The notes: generated from the sequence alone by a model not told the origin. A stretch of DNA of 64,000 nucleotides from Plectrocnemia conspersa (GCA_009617715.1 VTFK01000479.1:1-64000), one strand, 5' to 3'; positions 13,030-24,607 are shown, counted from the first letter of the stretch. Translations and numbers: made by a program.

Positions 13030-13815
13030 TATTGATTAACTTCTTCTTCTTCTACGGTACTACTACAACTGGTAGTCAGTTTTGGTCTTGTCCAGTAAAA
13101 TCCAATTCATTGTCTCCCTTTTCCAACTTAAGATACCCAGCATCTTGCAGTCTTCATCCACACACTCCATCCATCGCCTTCTTGGTCTGCCCATTGAATG
13201 CTTTCACAGGTTCATTATCCTTGGTGTTCTGCTAGTTGGCATTACCATCAAAAGTCTAGCCCATTGCAGTCTATGAGATTTGCAGAAGCGGTTTCTTGCT
13301 CTGTGTGGTTTATCTTGTTCTGTGTGTACCATCTTCTTCTTAGGTTGGACCGAATATTGTCCTTATTTTTTTTCTTTCAAGGACTCCAAGCTGACTTTCG
13401 TTCGTTTATGTGGTTGTCTTTTTTTATTATATGGAAGTTTTGTTTTTCTGCTGAATATCCGTGAACGCAGGACATTTGAGCATTGCATAGTAAATTTATT
13501 TCCAAGTAGAATACGATTCTTAATTTCTTCGTTCAGTATATTTCGAGCAATAAGTGTAGATCCTAAATAGGTGTCTATTGGCTGGGTCTCTCATTGACTC
13601 ATCATGAATTTCGTCTTGCCCTAGCTTATCTTCAGTCCATATTGATGGAAAACGTCTTTTACTTTTTAGCCATGTCTGATGATGCTCTGTTTACTTTTAC
13701 TTGTTATTACCGCATCATCAGTATATGCAAACATTTGGGATGTATTATAATCTATATATCCATTTAAACTTAGATTTCTAATCAAGAAAATCATATTAAA
13801 ACTTATATTTTTTAT
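13030..13815 (-). pseudogene. Non-LTR retrotransposon (LINE-C) C-terminal remnant
   Basis: On the minus strand, in scattered frames, the order of a LINE reverse transcriptase tail can be followed. It runs MFAYTDDAVITSKSKQS (F/Y-A-x-D-D catalytic box with one change, about 13,680-13,735), GLKIS...KTKFMMS (thumb region), YLGSTL...EEIKNRI (about 13,500-13,580), a block like LGVLERKIIRTIFGP (about 13,350-13,395), then RPRRRWMECVDEDCKMLG and a last block ending DKTKTDYQL (13,068-13,190). These are the familiar C-terminal blocks of a widespread animal LINE group. The 3' end runs into a short GAA repeat (about 13,036-13,048). The endonuclease and N-terminal half of the RT are missing and several frameshifts are present. 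The frames on the opposite strand are shadows. A SINE abuts its 5' side. Confidence 0.8.
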
Positions 13816-14138
13816 TATTAAATCTTCTGTTGTAACCTGACAGGCGTAAGCCGGGTAGATCTGTACCAACTGAGTAAGTCAATCAGATATAATGCATACC
13901 TACAAGTAAGTATTAACCACCAAACTTAAAGTCTGGGATTTGGTGACATGTATATTAATAATTATAAATTATTAGGTATAATATAATATATAATCAATAG
14001 ATGTCACTGCAGCTGAGGTCAGTTTTTTATTAATAGCACATTTTTAATTAATTAAAATTAGAGTACCGCTGCCTGGGCTAGAACCCGCAACCTCAGAGTT
14101 ATTAGTCTGGGACGTTACGGGCTACGCTATTACGTCCT
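13816..14138 (-). mobile_element. tRNA-derived SINE, copy 1
   Basis: On the minus strand the head carries an RNA polymerase III A-box-like TAGCGTAGCCCG (14,118-14,129) and a B-box-like GGTTCTAGCCC (14,075-14,085), 44 bp apart as in tRNA-derived promoters. The body is AT-rich and the end near 13,816-13,850 carries CCTGTCAGGTTAC followed by an A/T-rich tail. The same arrangement at 57,860-58,190 is roughly 75-80 % similar by eye, which shows that this is an interspersed family rather than a chance tRNA match. It abuts, and probably inserted into, the LINE remnant on its low-coordinate side. Confidence 0.75.
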
Positions 14139-14209
14139 TAAGCAGCTCTAATAAATAATCTTAAAATTCTAAACCTACTTGTGCTTTGTCTCATGACAGA
14201 ACACAATAC

Positions 14210-14720
14210 AAAAAACCCATCAAATTAGTACGTGGATAATCGCTAGCATGACATTGAAAGTTATAATTTTACCAGAGAATGCTGCAGCTCCGCAGCTCGT
14301 CGGATGAACCGCCTCAACCACACGTCTCGTTTTATTAATATTCGTCAAAGTTAATTCAACTGTCGTTATCCTTTCCCCGGGCGCGTAATTAGATTCCCGT
14401 GACACATCCTGGCTGGCATTAATCCAAGGGGGTTGCCAGTTGTGACGTTTCTCAAGCCATTAGCGGTTCAAGCATGCGACACACGCGTGCGATAACTTGG
14501 CCAATCGCGCGGATTATGTGACGAATTGGGCATTAAAACCCACCGCTGCTGTCATCGCCAATTGCGACTTACGCACTGCCTAGGTGCTCTGTATGAAATT
14601 TCGACCGTTAGAACGTAAACTTTAACGTAGTAGGTCGTTAATGCGTATCCTCTGCGGAGAGCGATGATTGGTCTATATGGATGAAAATTTTCGGCAGGAT
14701 TGTGACATGTTATAATTAAG
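14210..14720. other. GC-richer unique island
   Basis: CpG-rich and non-repetitive, with several words such as TTAATTCAACTG and CATTAATCC suited to homeodomain binding. No frame through it has protein-like composition or a known motif. Candidate conserved non-coding DNA. Confidence 0.3.
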
Positions 14721-17651
14721 GGAGTCGTAATTTCGAGGTGTGGATAATGTGATAATGGACTTTAATTGAGTTTTAAAACTGGCGTGGATTAAATATTGTT
14801 GATGGTCGTTGTGAACAAGTTGTGTGATGATGCTATTTCAACTTTACCGATCTCATTTTATATTATTTTTTAAACAACGAATAATGATATATTAAAAATA
14901 TGTATTTATTCTCGGGAATCATAGTTTACTATAATAACCTAGGATTTATAATATCTATCAGATTTAGTAGTATTTACTAAGTAAGACTCTTGTTATATTT
15001 ATTGAAACATAAAATATGTAATTTTATTTATTTAAAATAATAATAAAAAATCTCAACGCTTGAGAAACTACAAGTAAATAAATCAGTATAAACCACGTAA
15101 TCATTACCTACTAATATACTTAATTTTTGTAGTTTGCATCTTAAAATCAAAACATAAAATTAATTTAAACGCTAAAAAGACACAGTTGCTTCATTAAATA
15201 CAACGTAATTAGGTATAGCTTTGGCATTGTATTTTTATTAGTAAATGAGACATTGCAGCTGCAAATAATTAATAAATTATTATCACTTAACGATGTACGA
15301 TAATTATTAATTCAGTTTTGTTATAAATATATAACAGAAAATCTAGTTTTTGTACAAATTGTCATCATTAGTTGATACATTTTACAGAAAATGTTTTCAT
15401 AAGCAACTCATTAAAGCGAAATCGTATTGAATAGTACGATCTATATGTATGTATATATTAGAGCAATTTCTTAAAGGATGAGATAGCACTCCCATTAAAA
15501 GCACAAACGCAGTTCTATTTAATTTTGAAGAGTTCGCGTTTTAGTCGTCTGCTCCGAGCGCTAATGCAATGTCAATATTGTGTTAATTGCAGGGTGTTTA
15601 CAATTTAAGTTACGTATTATAATTGTGCCTGCGCCCTTTGTTCATTAAAACAAAATGTATATCAATCATATTTCGTTACGATAATATTGTATATACATAT
15701 AATATAATGCGGTAAGCTCACGTATTAACTTTCTTGGAAGAAGTTGCTCTAGAACGTTATTATTAAATTAATTCGTCATACAAGTCGAATAGTTTGTTAA
15801 GGGCCAGGTACTCATCTTTAATCCTCGTCTTGAGCCTAGATGCCACAAGCAGGGAACTTCAAACATAACGACATTTCGACTTACCGCGAAACTTCTTGAT
15901 AAGATTAACCTGCCGAGAAAATTGCGATGCTATAATGCAAACATTGTTCAGAGCGATATTTAATTACTTGAAATACTTTTAGACAAGGATAGCAGGTATT
16001 AGATTGGTAAATAAAAACTTAATCCTTTTGAAATAATAATTTAAGATATTTATATCTTTACGAGAAAATATCTGTGACATTTCGCAGATCTCATTATTAA
16101 GTATGACAAGTATTTACGTACGTACGAGAGCAAATGTAACTTTTAAAGTTTAAGTCTGTAAGCTCGACACTAATACAAAGCATTTAAACAGCAACCGACT
16201 TGATATTTTACATCAGTTTAATTTTAATGTGTTTAGATTAAGAGAGTTATTACATATATTTCTAACTCTATCCATTTCTACTGAAGGATAAGTGTAAGAG
16301 AATTTTAAATTAATTAGGAATTATTTATGATCCACTAGCGAACAAAAACCATTATCGAATCCCTTCATAATTTAAAATAAATATAGTATTCAAGTTAAAG
16401 ATAATAAGGAAAATGTCATAAAACAAATAATTTAATAATACATAGAATTATATATTTATTAGAAAAATAAAATATTGCTGTTATTTCACTAGTAAAGATT
16501 GCTATTAATGAATGCATTAGAAGGTGCATGTTACCTTCTAAATTCCAAACAATTGTACTCATGTTATGATTCAATGGTGGGATCTTACGACTTTACTTTA
16601 TAATCGTTAATAACTGATAAACATAAATTATATAATGGTATTTCCATAACGTATAATATTTTTGGATTCATTACATAATTTAATGCTTCTAATAGATAAC
16701 TGAATTTATCGTTTCTAAAAGGTGTGAATTTATTTATATTTAACAATAGCAGTTACGATTCGCTTGTAGAACTATTGTTCTCTTGTAATATTGCACATAA
16801 AATACACAATAGATATATGCGCATAAATTTCTCTATATCTTTATTAGACATGCAGAACCTTCGGTCTGCGGGCCGCATGTGCCACGTAAATCCCACGAGC
16901 GCAGTCTGTTGACCAAATTATATTGTACTCTTTGTAAATCTTTTATACGCTTTCATGCAAAACTAAAGCTTTCAATGTATGCCCGGGTCCATGATACAAT
17001 GTGATGCTTTATACGAGTACAATATGTATAATATATTTTAAACGTCATAAAATGTAAATCAGATAAAGTTGTCATCATTTCTATAGAAATACAATATAAA
17101 CCATTTATATACAATGTATACGATGCATTCAATATAAAGATTATATATGTTTTGAATCGTTTCATTGTGAAAATTGTGTATTTTTCTATTATCGCATTAC
17201 AACCGTGCCACGAACACAAAGACTACTTTCACTTAATCCAATCATTCGGATGCGTTAGGTACTTTCAATGGCTACAAAGGAGTGACGATATATCTATAAG
17301 AAATGTATGACATATATAATAATGCGTTCTATGAAAAATATTGAAGTCTGGTATTTGCAGTGGATATATAAAAAGGCAAAATCTTAGACATATTTGTAAG
17401 GATTTTATATACAAATACAAGCTGAATTCATAAACAAATAGTAGTAAAATAATATTTATACTGTATTATTAAGTAAAAGTATTGTCTTACTTTTTATTTT
17501 TGTATAATGTTTTTATATAAAATGTTTATTATTTTTAAGTAGAATGTTTTTTGCAGAAAAATAATGAATAGTTCTTTATTATGAATTTTACAATATTAAC
17601 TAGTATAATTTATTACCTTATTTATATTCCAATATCTTAAAGAATATATTA
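14721..17651. other. AT-rich DNA without recognisable genes
   Basis: No coding, RNA or mobile-element signature was recognised on either strand. A small GC-richer patch occurs near 15,480-15,600. Confidence 0.5.
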
Positions 17652-17659
17652 CTAGGTAC

Positions 17660-18784
17660 TAGAGTCTCCAATTCGAGTAATCGAGTATCGATACTCGAGT
17701 ATTTTTGTCTATTTTTCAAGTACTTGATAATCGAGTATTTTGAAAATTACTCGATTAATACTCGAAATTAAATTTTTTTTAAATATTTCAGAAACAAAAA
17801 TAACTTTAACTCGGTCCGGTAAAGGTTAACGTCTTGCTTTTATTTGGCGTTTATGCCCGAAGTCCCGAGTTAGAGCGGTTACTATCAGGTATAATTTTTT
17901 TCATAGTTCCATAGTTGCATAGTTCCGGTCGTCGGCTATGTTAGTGGGTACGACGGAGAAATTTCTTTTGTGTTTTCTGTTCGACAGTCCCGACTTATCT
18001 AATTTATGGCAATGAACAATATGAAATATCAACAAAATTTTTTTTTAGGTTTTATGACTATGCAGTTGTAGCGTAAAGTGTTGTCAATTGTTTATACTGA
18101 TCCCCCCAGCTAAAAAAATATAAATCAAAACAATTGTGTGTTTTAAAGGCATTTAAAGTAAAGTTAGTTCTTTGCGAACCGTTTAGCTCTAGAGTGAAAG
18201 GGATTCACCCAAATACATCTTCGAAGGATATAGATTTAAATTCTTCGCAATAATCAGAAGGAGTAGAATATTGTATATTGTTAAGAAAAAAAATCTATTC
18301 AAGAAGAATTACAAAATACTATTTTGTCAATAGTCGAAGGAAATAAGAGAAAAGCAGAGAAGGGAATGAAAGAAGAGAACATAAAAAAAGAAAGTTCAAA
18401 AAAAATTTTATATCTATAAAAAAGCGAACAGATATAAATTAGAAGCCTTATCCAACGCGTTAATGACAATAAGACCAACATCAACAGCAACGGAAGGGTT
18501 TTTTTTCCATAACGGGAATAATAAAACCAAAGGTTAGCAGTAATATTAAATTCGAGACACTTTTGCATTATTGTTTTTAAAAAAAGTATGTTCGTGAAGT
18601 TAAAATAATTGTAAAAAATTAACATACTAAGTATTTTATTTATTTATTTATATGTGCACGAATTTGAATAATAGCTATTTTGGTACATTTGGTAAATACT
18701 CGAAAGTACTCGAGTACTCGAGTATTTTAAAATTTTAATATTTGATACTCGAGTAGTTGATGGTTCGAGTAATTGGAGACTCTA
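17660..18784 (+). mobile_element. hAT transposon deletion derivative, copy 1
   Basis: The element is bounded by terminal inverted repeats starting TAGAGTCTCCAATT, which fit the hAT rule (T/C)AGNG. It is flanked by an exact 8-bp target duplication CTAGGTAC at 17,652-17,659 and 18,785-18,792, which fits the nTnnnnAn preference of many hAT elements. Both ends carry many subterminal ACTCGAGTA / CGAGTAAT words, probably transposase binding sites. The interior keeps only the C-terminal part of a transposase. At about 1.1 kb it is too short for an autonomous hAT, so it is an internally deleted copy. A second copy lies at 38,179-39,292 in the opposite orientation. Confidence 0.93.
18326..18600 (+). 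pseudogene. hAT transposase C-terminal remnant in copy 1
   Basis: The + strand encodes residues reading NALMTIRPTSTATE, matching the hAT dimerisation domain pattern in which a short helix is followed by (R/P)PTSAASERVFS. The frame is shifted several times; upstream is a lysine-rich stretch, and downstream, in another frame, IIKPKVSSNIKFETLLHY fits the end of the domain. No RNase H-like catalytic DDE residues and no BED zinc finger are present. It is non-functional and was presumably left by the internal deletion that created the element. Confidence 0.8.
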
Positions 18785-18792
18785 CTAGGTAC

Positions 18793-21700
18793 TAATGGTA
18801 ACGGTTCAAATTCTCGATTATATAACATTTTTTTTATGGTTTTACACAAGCAAAAGGTAATTAATTTACACTTTTGGTTCTTTTTTACATTATAAAAAAA
18901 TAATAATGGTTTTTAATTAAGTGAAATAACATAAAATATGTGCATTTTTATCAATAATAAAAATATATTAAATGTTTTCTTTTATATTTTCAGTTTTTAA
19001 AATTAATTTATAAGCACCCTGTACAATTGTATATTATATCGTTTTGATAAAAGGAAATGTACATATAATGGATATCTATTTAACTTTATAGGGGCAATGC
19101 ATCGTTTCGTGGCGTGGAATTAAAGACGTTTTTGCGCTTCGAAACCGAACACAGGATATTTCAGTCTCCTTCCTTTCCTTCCCGTTTGAAAATAAATCTC
19201 TATTTATTTTTTGCAACGTTCTGCTGAAATAAATGTTTTCTCCGAGAATTCTTCCATTTACCGGAGTTTTAAAAGACTTTGTGAACGGCCATGTTTATTT
19301 TCACCTCATTTCCTCGCCGTTTAAGACGTCTTCTTTAAGTATCACTATACGCAATGAAATATTGAGGTTGGAAATTGGGAAATGCATTAGGTCACGTAAT
19401 TGATAAATAGTATATTTACAATTTTTTACTTATATCGCATGCGTAGTTTGTGATACATATTTTGATTGTCTTCTTCCAAGCAAACAAATTATAATATTTT
19501 AATATTTATCAAAATATATTAGTAACACCTACTTTATATAAACATCTCTCTCATCTAATTAATTTATTTTTTCATTTATAAGTCTTGACTTTATTTTACT
19601 TTCATCGCTTTACTCTACAACACTACATATTTAATTGCAATAATGCAAATGTCAAGTAGAATAAGCAAGCAATATTATTGCTCTTTGTTTGAATATATCT
19701 TTATAATTTAAATAATAATATTATAAAGGAAGTGCTGCTATCGCTCACAATAAATTGAATTAGATATACAAATGCAATAAATCCGCCATGACACCCAGGA
19801 ATATCAAAACCATAAAGCCTCAACGTGAATATTTATGAGTGGGTTTTAATTCGATTCTTCTCGCGCGACCCTCGAATATCATATGCGCATTATACATTTA
19901 TACAATATTGCTTATGGAATTGTAACTCACTTATCGCTAGGGTCATTGGTCCTATTTCTGTCCTAGCTGTGACAAGATTGGTTCCGGGTTACCCTCGAGG
20001 GAACCATAAAGACACGGGGCCTATCGGCCCGGACTCTGCATCCCATCTTCCCATCTTCGACAAAGTGTCCCGGTGTTAAGAGCACCCTTGAAAATCCCGA
20101 AGGGAGCGTATGCAAACTTTTTTTTACAGTGGACATACTTTATTTGCACCGGAACGAGGCTTAAGGATATTGTAAAGGCGTGTTTTATGAATCGTAAAAT
20201 GCTCACGTAACAGGAACGAATGAACGTTAACGTGCAACGCAAACAAATTTACATACTTTACAAGCCAAAGCTTAGACAAATTAATTTGGCGTGTATACGT
20301 AGAATATACTATATCTTGATATAAAATACACGGCCTGCATCTTGTTATTTTGTAGGGTGCTGGTATTGAATTAAAATATAATTGTTTTATCTTAGAAAGT
20401 GCTACGGAATTTCTGAATGTGCGCAAAGTGTGCTCTTTAAAATTGGAACGAGTGTAGCGAAGCGGAGTCAGCGTTTAACTGAACGGTTAAATGTATAAGT
20501 TGGCGTTAATTTTTACGTCTAAGGAAATATAAGTTATATAGGTGTGTATTTAATATTATACTTATTTTTGTTATTATATATTAAATTAAATAATAAAAAA
20601 CATATATATCGGTTTGAAACTCCAGATAATGAATTTAGTTTATCAAAATATAACGCTTTAGTTGAACTGGACTTTCTCCAATGAATGACTCATTACCTAT
20701 CAAATAAATTAAATTAATACCAATGTTATTATTAGGTAAATAATAAGTATTGGGAAAAAAATGCATATAAAAATTAGAAACTTTTAGAAAAAAATATATA
20801 TTATTTTTGCTAAATTTTATTTTCAAGAAAAACATATGATCATATTTACAGAATAAATAAATTTCGGCATTTGATCCTGTAACGCGGCGACTATTTAATC
20901 TTTTTCGAGATCATTATTATTTTTTTTCTGCTCATTACAATAAAGTTATGATAATCAAGATCTGTATATATATAATTTAAATAAATATGTAAGCCTACTT
21001 TTTTGATCGTAGTATAAATAATATGACACCAATAGAATTATTAATGTTTAAATTATTCGGTGTATGCAATAATGCCATATACACATGGGAATATAGACTT
21101 ACACACGCACACGTATCCATACGCACGACTAAAATGCGTAAGGCTAGCACAAATTTATAAATTAATATATGTTCATTACACGTTAAAATACAATCGATAT
21201 ACACGTCTTAATTATTTTCTATGCCTAAAAGTTAGTGAATCAGCAACGTTTTAATATTAAAAAAAATTAAACGAATGAATCATATCAATGGTTTTCAAAT
21301 TTTGTGAGCAAAAGTAGTAATAATTAGCATCGTGTTAAGCAGTGCTGAATCATATCAATACAGACTAATATGTTTTAATTTCTAGGAAAATCTTAAGAAG
21401 CAACATTGGAGCTAGTTAGTACTTAAACAGGTAATTTATTATTATTATTTTATTATTTTAAACTATTTTTGAAAAATGTTAAACTTGTCATAAAAATAAA
21501 ATATATTATTAAAAATCAAAATTTTACTAATTATAAGATACCACGTCATAGTACATGTAGTACATTTTTTTTATTTTTTTTTTATTTTAGTTATAATTCT
21601 TTTAAGTTTTATAAGTTATAATTCTGAAGCCTTAAGGTTTATAAGATATAAATTCTAAAACCATTTTAATTTAAAACGAGTAAATACATCAAAATTGATC

Positions 21701-22720
21701 ATAATCTTCAGATTTTTACATTTGAGATCGAGCATCTTTATTTCCAACTCTTTATTGAAAAACATCGAAATATGTCTAAAAAACACATAATTTAGACTCT
21801 ACACCTGATTTTGTATTAAAAGTATTTATTAGGCTTTTTTGTGAAATTTGATACCAAATTAAAAGTTTTAACTTAGCAATATTTAAGAGATGGGTGCTCA
21901 GTTTTCTTGATGGTCAATATTGAAGACCATGTACAAGAAGAAAAAAGCGACTGAGCTAAAGACCAATTTATTTACATACATTGAAAATAAACATATCTAG
22001 TCAATCTATTTATATAAATACACGTTTCTAGGTTATTATATTTGCAATGTTCTCTGACTTTACTGAATATTTCGAATATTCTATAGATAAAAAATAAGCA
22101 ATAGATTTATATAATAGTAATTAACTTTTACGATATTTTGTTCGAAAGTTTTTTTAATGTTGAATTTTTTATCATTTTTCATAATATAAAAATGAAGCGT
22201 GGAAAATATTAACTCATCAAATTGTTTTATAATTTTTAGAACTTACTTAGCTTAGGGGTCTAATTACCATTCGACAAGACAAGTTATTAATAGCGGTATA
22301 ATATTTTAGTATAATAACTGAGGCATTCTATTTTGCGATTTTTTGACAATTACTGTATTTATCTAGAAAGTAGAATTAAAATTAATCATTTATATACAAT
22401 TATTGTGTTAAATGTACAAAGACAGATATCAATGCAAGTCAAGCAATGCTTTTTCACAATATCTTGTTGTCTTATAAAAAGTTATTATAATTTAAAAATA
22501 ATGTCGTTAATAAAATCAGTATTGAAAGATTCAATCGTAATTTAATGATTATTATAAAATATCTTATTAAAAAGAGCATTTATACAGAATCCTTAATCAC
22601 CATTAAAACTTTATTATTTCGATATAAATTCTAATAACCACACTATAAAACACTAGAAAGTCTTTTAAATTCTAAAAATAATAAATTGGTTTCATTATTT
22701 TATATGGTGTACTGAGTGCT
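18793..22720. other. AT-rich DNA with two GC-richer patches
   Basis: Mostly A/T-rich with no recognised genes. Patches at about 19,090-19,330 and 19,940-20,110 are GC-richer and non-repetitive; the second contains GGGCCTATCGGCCC, a small inverted repeat. Around 21,590-21,670 a degenerate repeat of TATAATTCT...TTTATAAG words occurs about three times. Confidence 0.5.
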
Positions 22721-22724
22721 CTCG

Positions 22725-22984
22725 ACAGAATGCGAGCGAGTCACCGACGTAAACAAAAGTCCTCCCGTTTTAAGCAGACAAAATATAATGGACGAGAGGG
22801 CTTTTCTAAAAACCTTGCAGCCGTAGCGTTCCGGAAGATCATAGCTACAGATTTATGAGCTTTCGTACCGGGCTGCACCAGGGAATCGCAACCGCAAACC
22901 CGTAACCGTCACGGCCCTTAGAATCCACTCGCACAAAAGCTCAATAAACTCCTCTCTGCTGCTTGCACTCTCGAGTAATGCACG
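22725..22984. promoter_or_regulatory. GC-richer regulatory-looking island
   Basis: This unique, CpG-containing segment carries AACCGCAAACC (Runt-like word near 22,888), GTAAACAAAAG (forkhead-like, near 22,748) and TTTATGAG (caudal/Hox-like, near 22,853). It has no open frame with protein character. The function is a guess from motif density; it could equally be a poorly conserved exon. Confidence 0.25.
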
Positions 22985-23060
22985 AAAAAAAAACAAACAA
23001 CCATAAATTGTCGGTTACCCGGTCGATTTGTTCAGAAACACTCTCGCTGAAAAACTATAC
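22985..23060 (+). repeat. Segment duplicated at 23,605-23,680 (copy A)
   Basis: From AAACAAACAACCATAAATTG onwards about 70 bp match the start of the coding-like cluster at 23,605-23,680 with roughly 75 % identity: CATAAATTGTCGGTTACC against TATAAATTGTTTGTAACC, then GTTCAGAAACAC against GTTCAAAAATAG. The pogo-like MITE and a hairpin lie between the two copies. Confidence 0.65.
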
Positions 23061-23095
23061 GTTAAAAATTTTCACTCTACCTATTGTTATAAATA

Positions 23096-23317
23096 CAGTG
23101 GAACCTCAACTCAATCAATTTTGACTTGACATACGAGTAAGAAAAGTATTGCGTAACTTAAAAAACTTCATCATTAATTTAGGTAGTATGTATTACCCAT
23201 TTCAATTGCTATTAATTCAATTTAATTTACACTAATGAAATTGATTAATCGCATTTAAATTTATTTCAAGCAAGCTCTCTCGTGGTACGAATTAAACTCA
23301 TAAGTCAAGCACTACTG
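23096..23317. mobile_element. 222-bp pogo-like MITE
   Basis: The left end starts CAGTGGAACCTCAACTC and the right end, on the other strand, starts CAGTAGTGCTTGACTTATG. Both are preceded by TA (23,094-23,095 and 23,318-23,319), as for Tc1/mariner/pogo insertions. Internal words such as GACATACGAGTAAG and CTCTCGTGGTACGAATTAA resemble the subterminal parts of pogo/Tigger-type non-autonomous elements. It carries no coding capacity and would have depended on a transposase in trans. Confidence 0.7.
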
Positions 23318-23336
23318 TATATGATATAAATTGACA

Positions 23337-23387
23337 TCAAAACTCTTAGGTTTTTTAAACATAGTTTAGGAAATCTAAGAGTTTTGA
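23337..23387. repeat. Inverted repeat with 13-bp perfect arms
   Basis: TCAAAACTCTTAG (23,337-23,349) pairs exactly with CTAAGAGTTTTGA (23,375-23,387) across a 25-base loop. It lies just beyond the MITE and before the coding-like cluster. It could be an old foldback end or a hairpin in a transcript. Confidence 0.75.
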
Positions 23388-23629
23388 GACCAATCTAACA
23401 CTCGTCGATGCAGAATTACGATACAAACAATCCAGTCAATAAATAAATCACTAATATATTATATATCAAAACACTAATTTTATAATATGATTGTTAATAA
23501 ACAAGTGATAAATTACCGTTTTGTTTGATCTTAATTATTTTTTTAAACTCAGAGAGTAAAAATCATAATACAAAATTAATAAATAGTTATTTTTCCTGTC
23601 ATTTAAAAAAAGCAAACAAACAACTATAA

Positions 23630-23878
23630 ATTGTTTGTAACCTGGTCAGTTTGTTCAAAAATAGCATCGTTGGAAAATCGTCTGCTGTGCAACAACAACG
23701 TGATTTTCCGGATGGTGAAAATCTCGTTTTATCTGGTATCGTGGCAAATACGTTGCCGGTCGCAGCATTAATCACGAGAGGATTGTTTTATGAAAGCGAT
23801 AAATTTATTGCTCGATCTACGAATGGTGCAAATCTGAATGTGATGAATTTATCTATACAATACACATACAAACAATAG
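23630..23878 (+). pseudogene. Coding-like segment 1 of an unidentified cluster
   Basis: An open frame of about 82 codons from after the stop at 23,627 to a TAG at 23,876, without an ATG near its start (the first plausible start codon is TTG at 23,651). The residues look protein-like: GIVANTLPVAALITRGLFYE followed by a serine/threonine/asparagine-rich end and IQYTYKQ. G+C is higher than in the flanks. I do not recognise the family. It is followed within 45 bp by a second such frame on the same strand, an arrangement more like an intronless viral or bacterial-type gene array than insect exons. Its start lies in the segment duplicated from 22,985, so the upstream part may be missing. Confidence 0.4.
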
Positions 23879-23921
23879 TATAAAATAGAAGATTACTAGT
23901 GATATCATAACGTAAATACGT

Positions 23922-24146
23922 TATGATGAAATTTTAAATATGAAGGCGACCCGTATGTTTAAAGGCAGTACCCGTACCGTTATTATATTATACGATATGG
24001 AGAATACGGAGGATATTTCCAGGTTGAAATTGAAGACCTTCATCCACTTCATGCTCGGCAATAAACCGTGTCTGCTCGTCGCAAATATGCAGAGTGAGGA
24101 TGTAACCCCACGGCTAATAATGCCAAGTGACATCGACTTCACATAA
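23922..24146 (+). pseudogene. Coding-like segment 2 of an unidentified cluster
   Basis: An open frame with an ATG at 23,940 (and another at 23,952) and a TAA at 24,144-24,146, giving 68 codons from the first ATG. Its composition is protein-like: basic N-terminus, hydrophobic TVIILYD, then acidic/lysine residues, LKTFIHFMLGNKPCLLVAN, and a C-terminus PRLIMPSDIDF. No known domain was recognised. The opposite strand also happens to be open here; the + strand is preferred because it matches the direction and amino-acid balance of the neighbouring segments. It could be a small complete gene or a fragment of a larger decayed one. Confidence 0.4.
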
Positions 24147-24252
24147 TATGACAGGGTGTGATATGAACCCGGCTTAATAAGCTAGGGTTTATAACGCCTT
24201 GAATACCTATATGTACACCATATGCGTATAAGCTATTCATACATGGCGATAA

Positions 24253-24369
24253 ACTGAAAATCTGCCACATTTTGAGCAACGAAATTTAATCAACGTTAAT
24301 GCGATAAAGGAAATATACTTAAAGAAAAGTGAATTAATAAACGTTGTGTTGCATAAGGGTCAAGTGTAA
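24253..24369 (+). pseudogene. Coding-like segment 3 of an unidentified cluster
   Basis: A 38-codon open frame between a TAA at 24,250 and a TAA at 24,367. It reads NLINVNAIKEIYLKKSELIN in its middle, which is protein-like and amphipathic. Upstream in the same frame, after two more stops, further protein-like residues (ARVYNALNTYMYTICV) occur, so this looks like a gene broken by nonsense changes. It overlaps the next segment by about 25 bases in a different frame, which is what a single-base frameshift in one ancestral gene would give. Confidence 0.35.
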
Positions 24370-24607
24370 AAAAGGTTCAATTTCACGTGTCGGTTCGTTT
24401 CAAAATAGTTCGATAGTATACATCAAAGGAGATACTTGGTTGAAAATTCCTTACGTGAGCTTTACTTCTCTTTTTTCCCCTTTGTCCGGAATTTTGTTCC
24501 GCGGTAAACTTCCGGAATTTAGCGGAAATGGGAAGAACAACGTATTCAGCACAATATTTAAGGTACAGGGTACAGCATTAAAAAATATATTATATGGCGT
24601 GCCATAG
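24344..24607 (+). pseudogene. Coding-like segment 4 of an unidentified cluster
   Basis: An open frame of about 87 codons ending in TAG at 24,605, with no ATG at its start. Protein-like features are a basic N-terminus with alternating glycine and serine, SSIVYIKGDTWLKIPYVSFT, a glycine/phenylalanine-rich middle (GILFRGKLPEFSGNGKNN) and a hydrophobic end. The family is unknown to me. It probably continues segment 3 after a frameshift. Together, segments 3 and 4 would make one protein of at least 120 residues. Confidence 0.4.

Noticed and set aside
13005..13570. Four overlapping + strand frames rich in Phe/Leu/Ser
   Set aside because: They are antisense shadows of the minus-strand LINE-C remnant, whose conserved blocks are recognisable.
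18299..18625. 108-codon minus-strand frame with hydrophobic segments resembling a membrane protein
   Set aside because: Antisense of the hAT transposase tail; hydrophobicity comes from complementing Lys/Glu codons.
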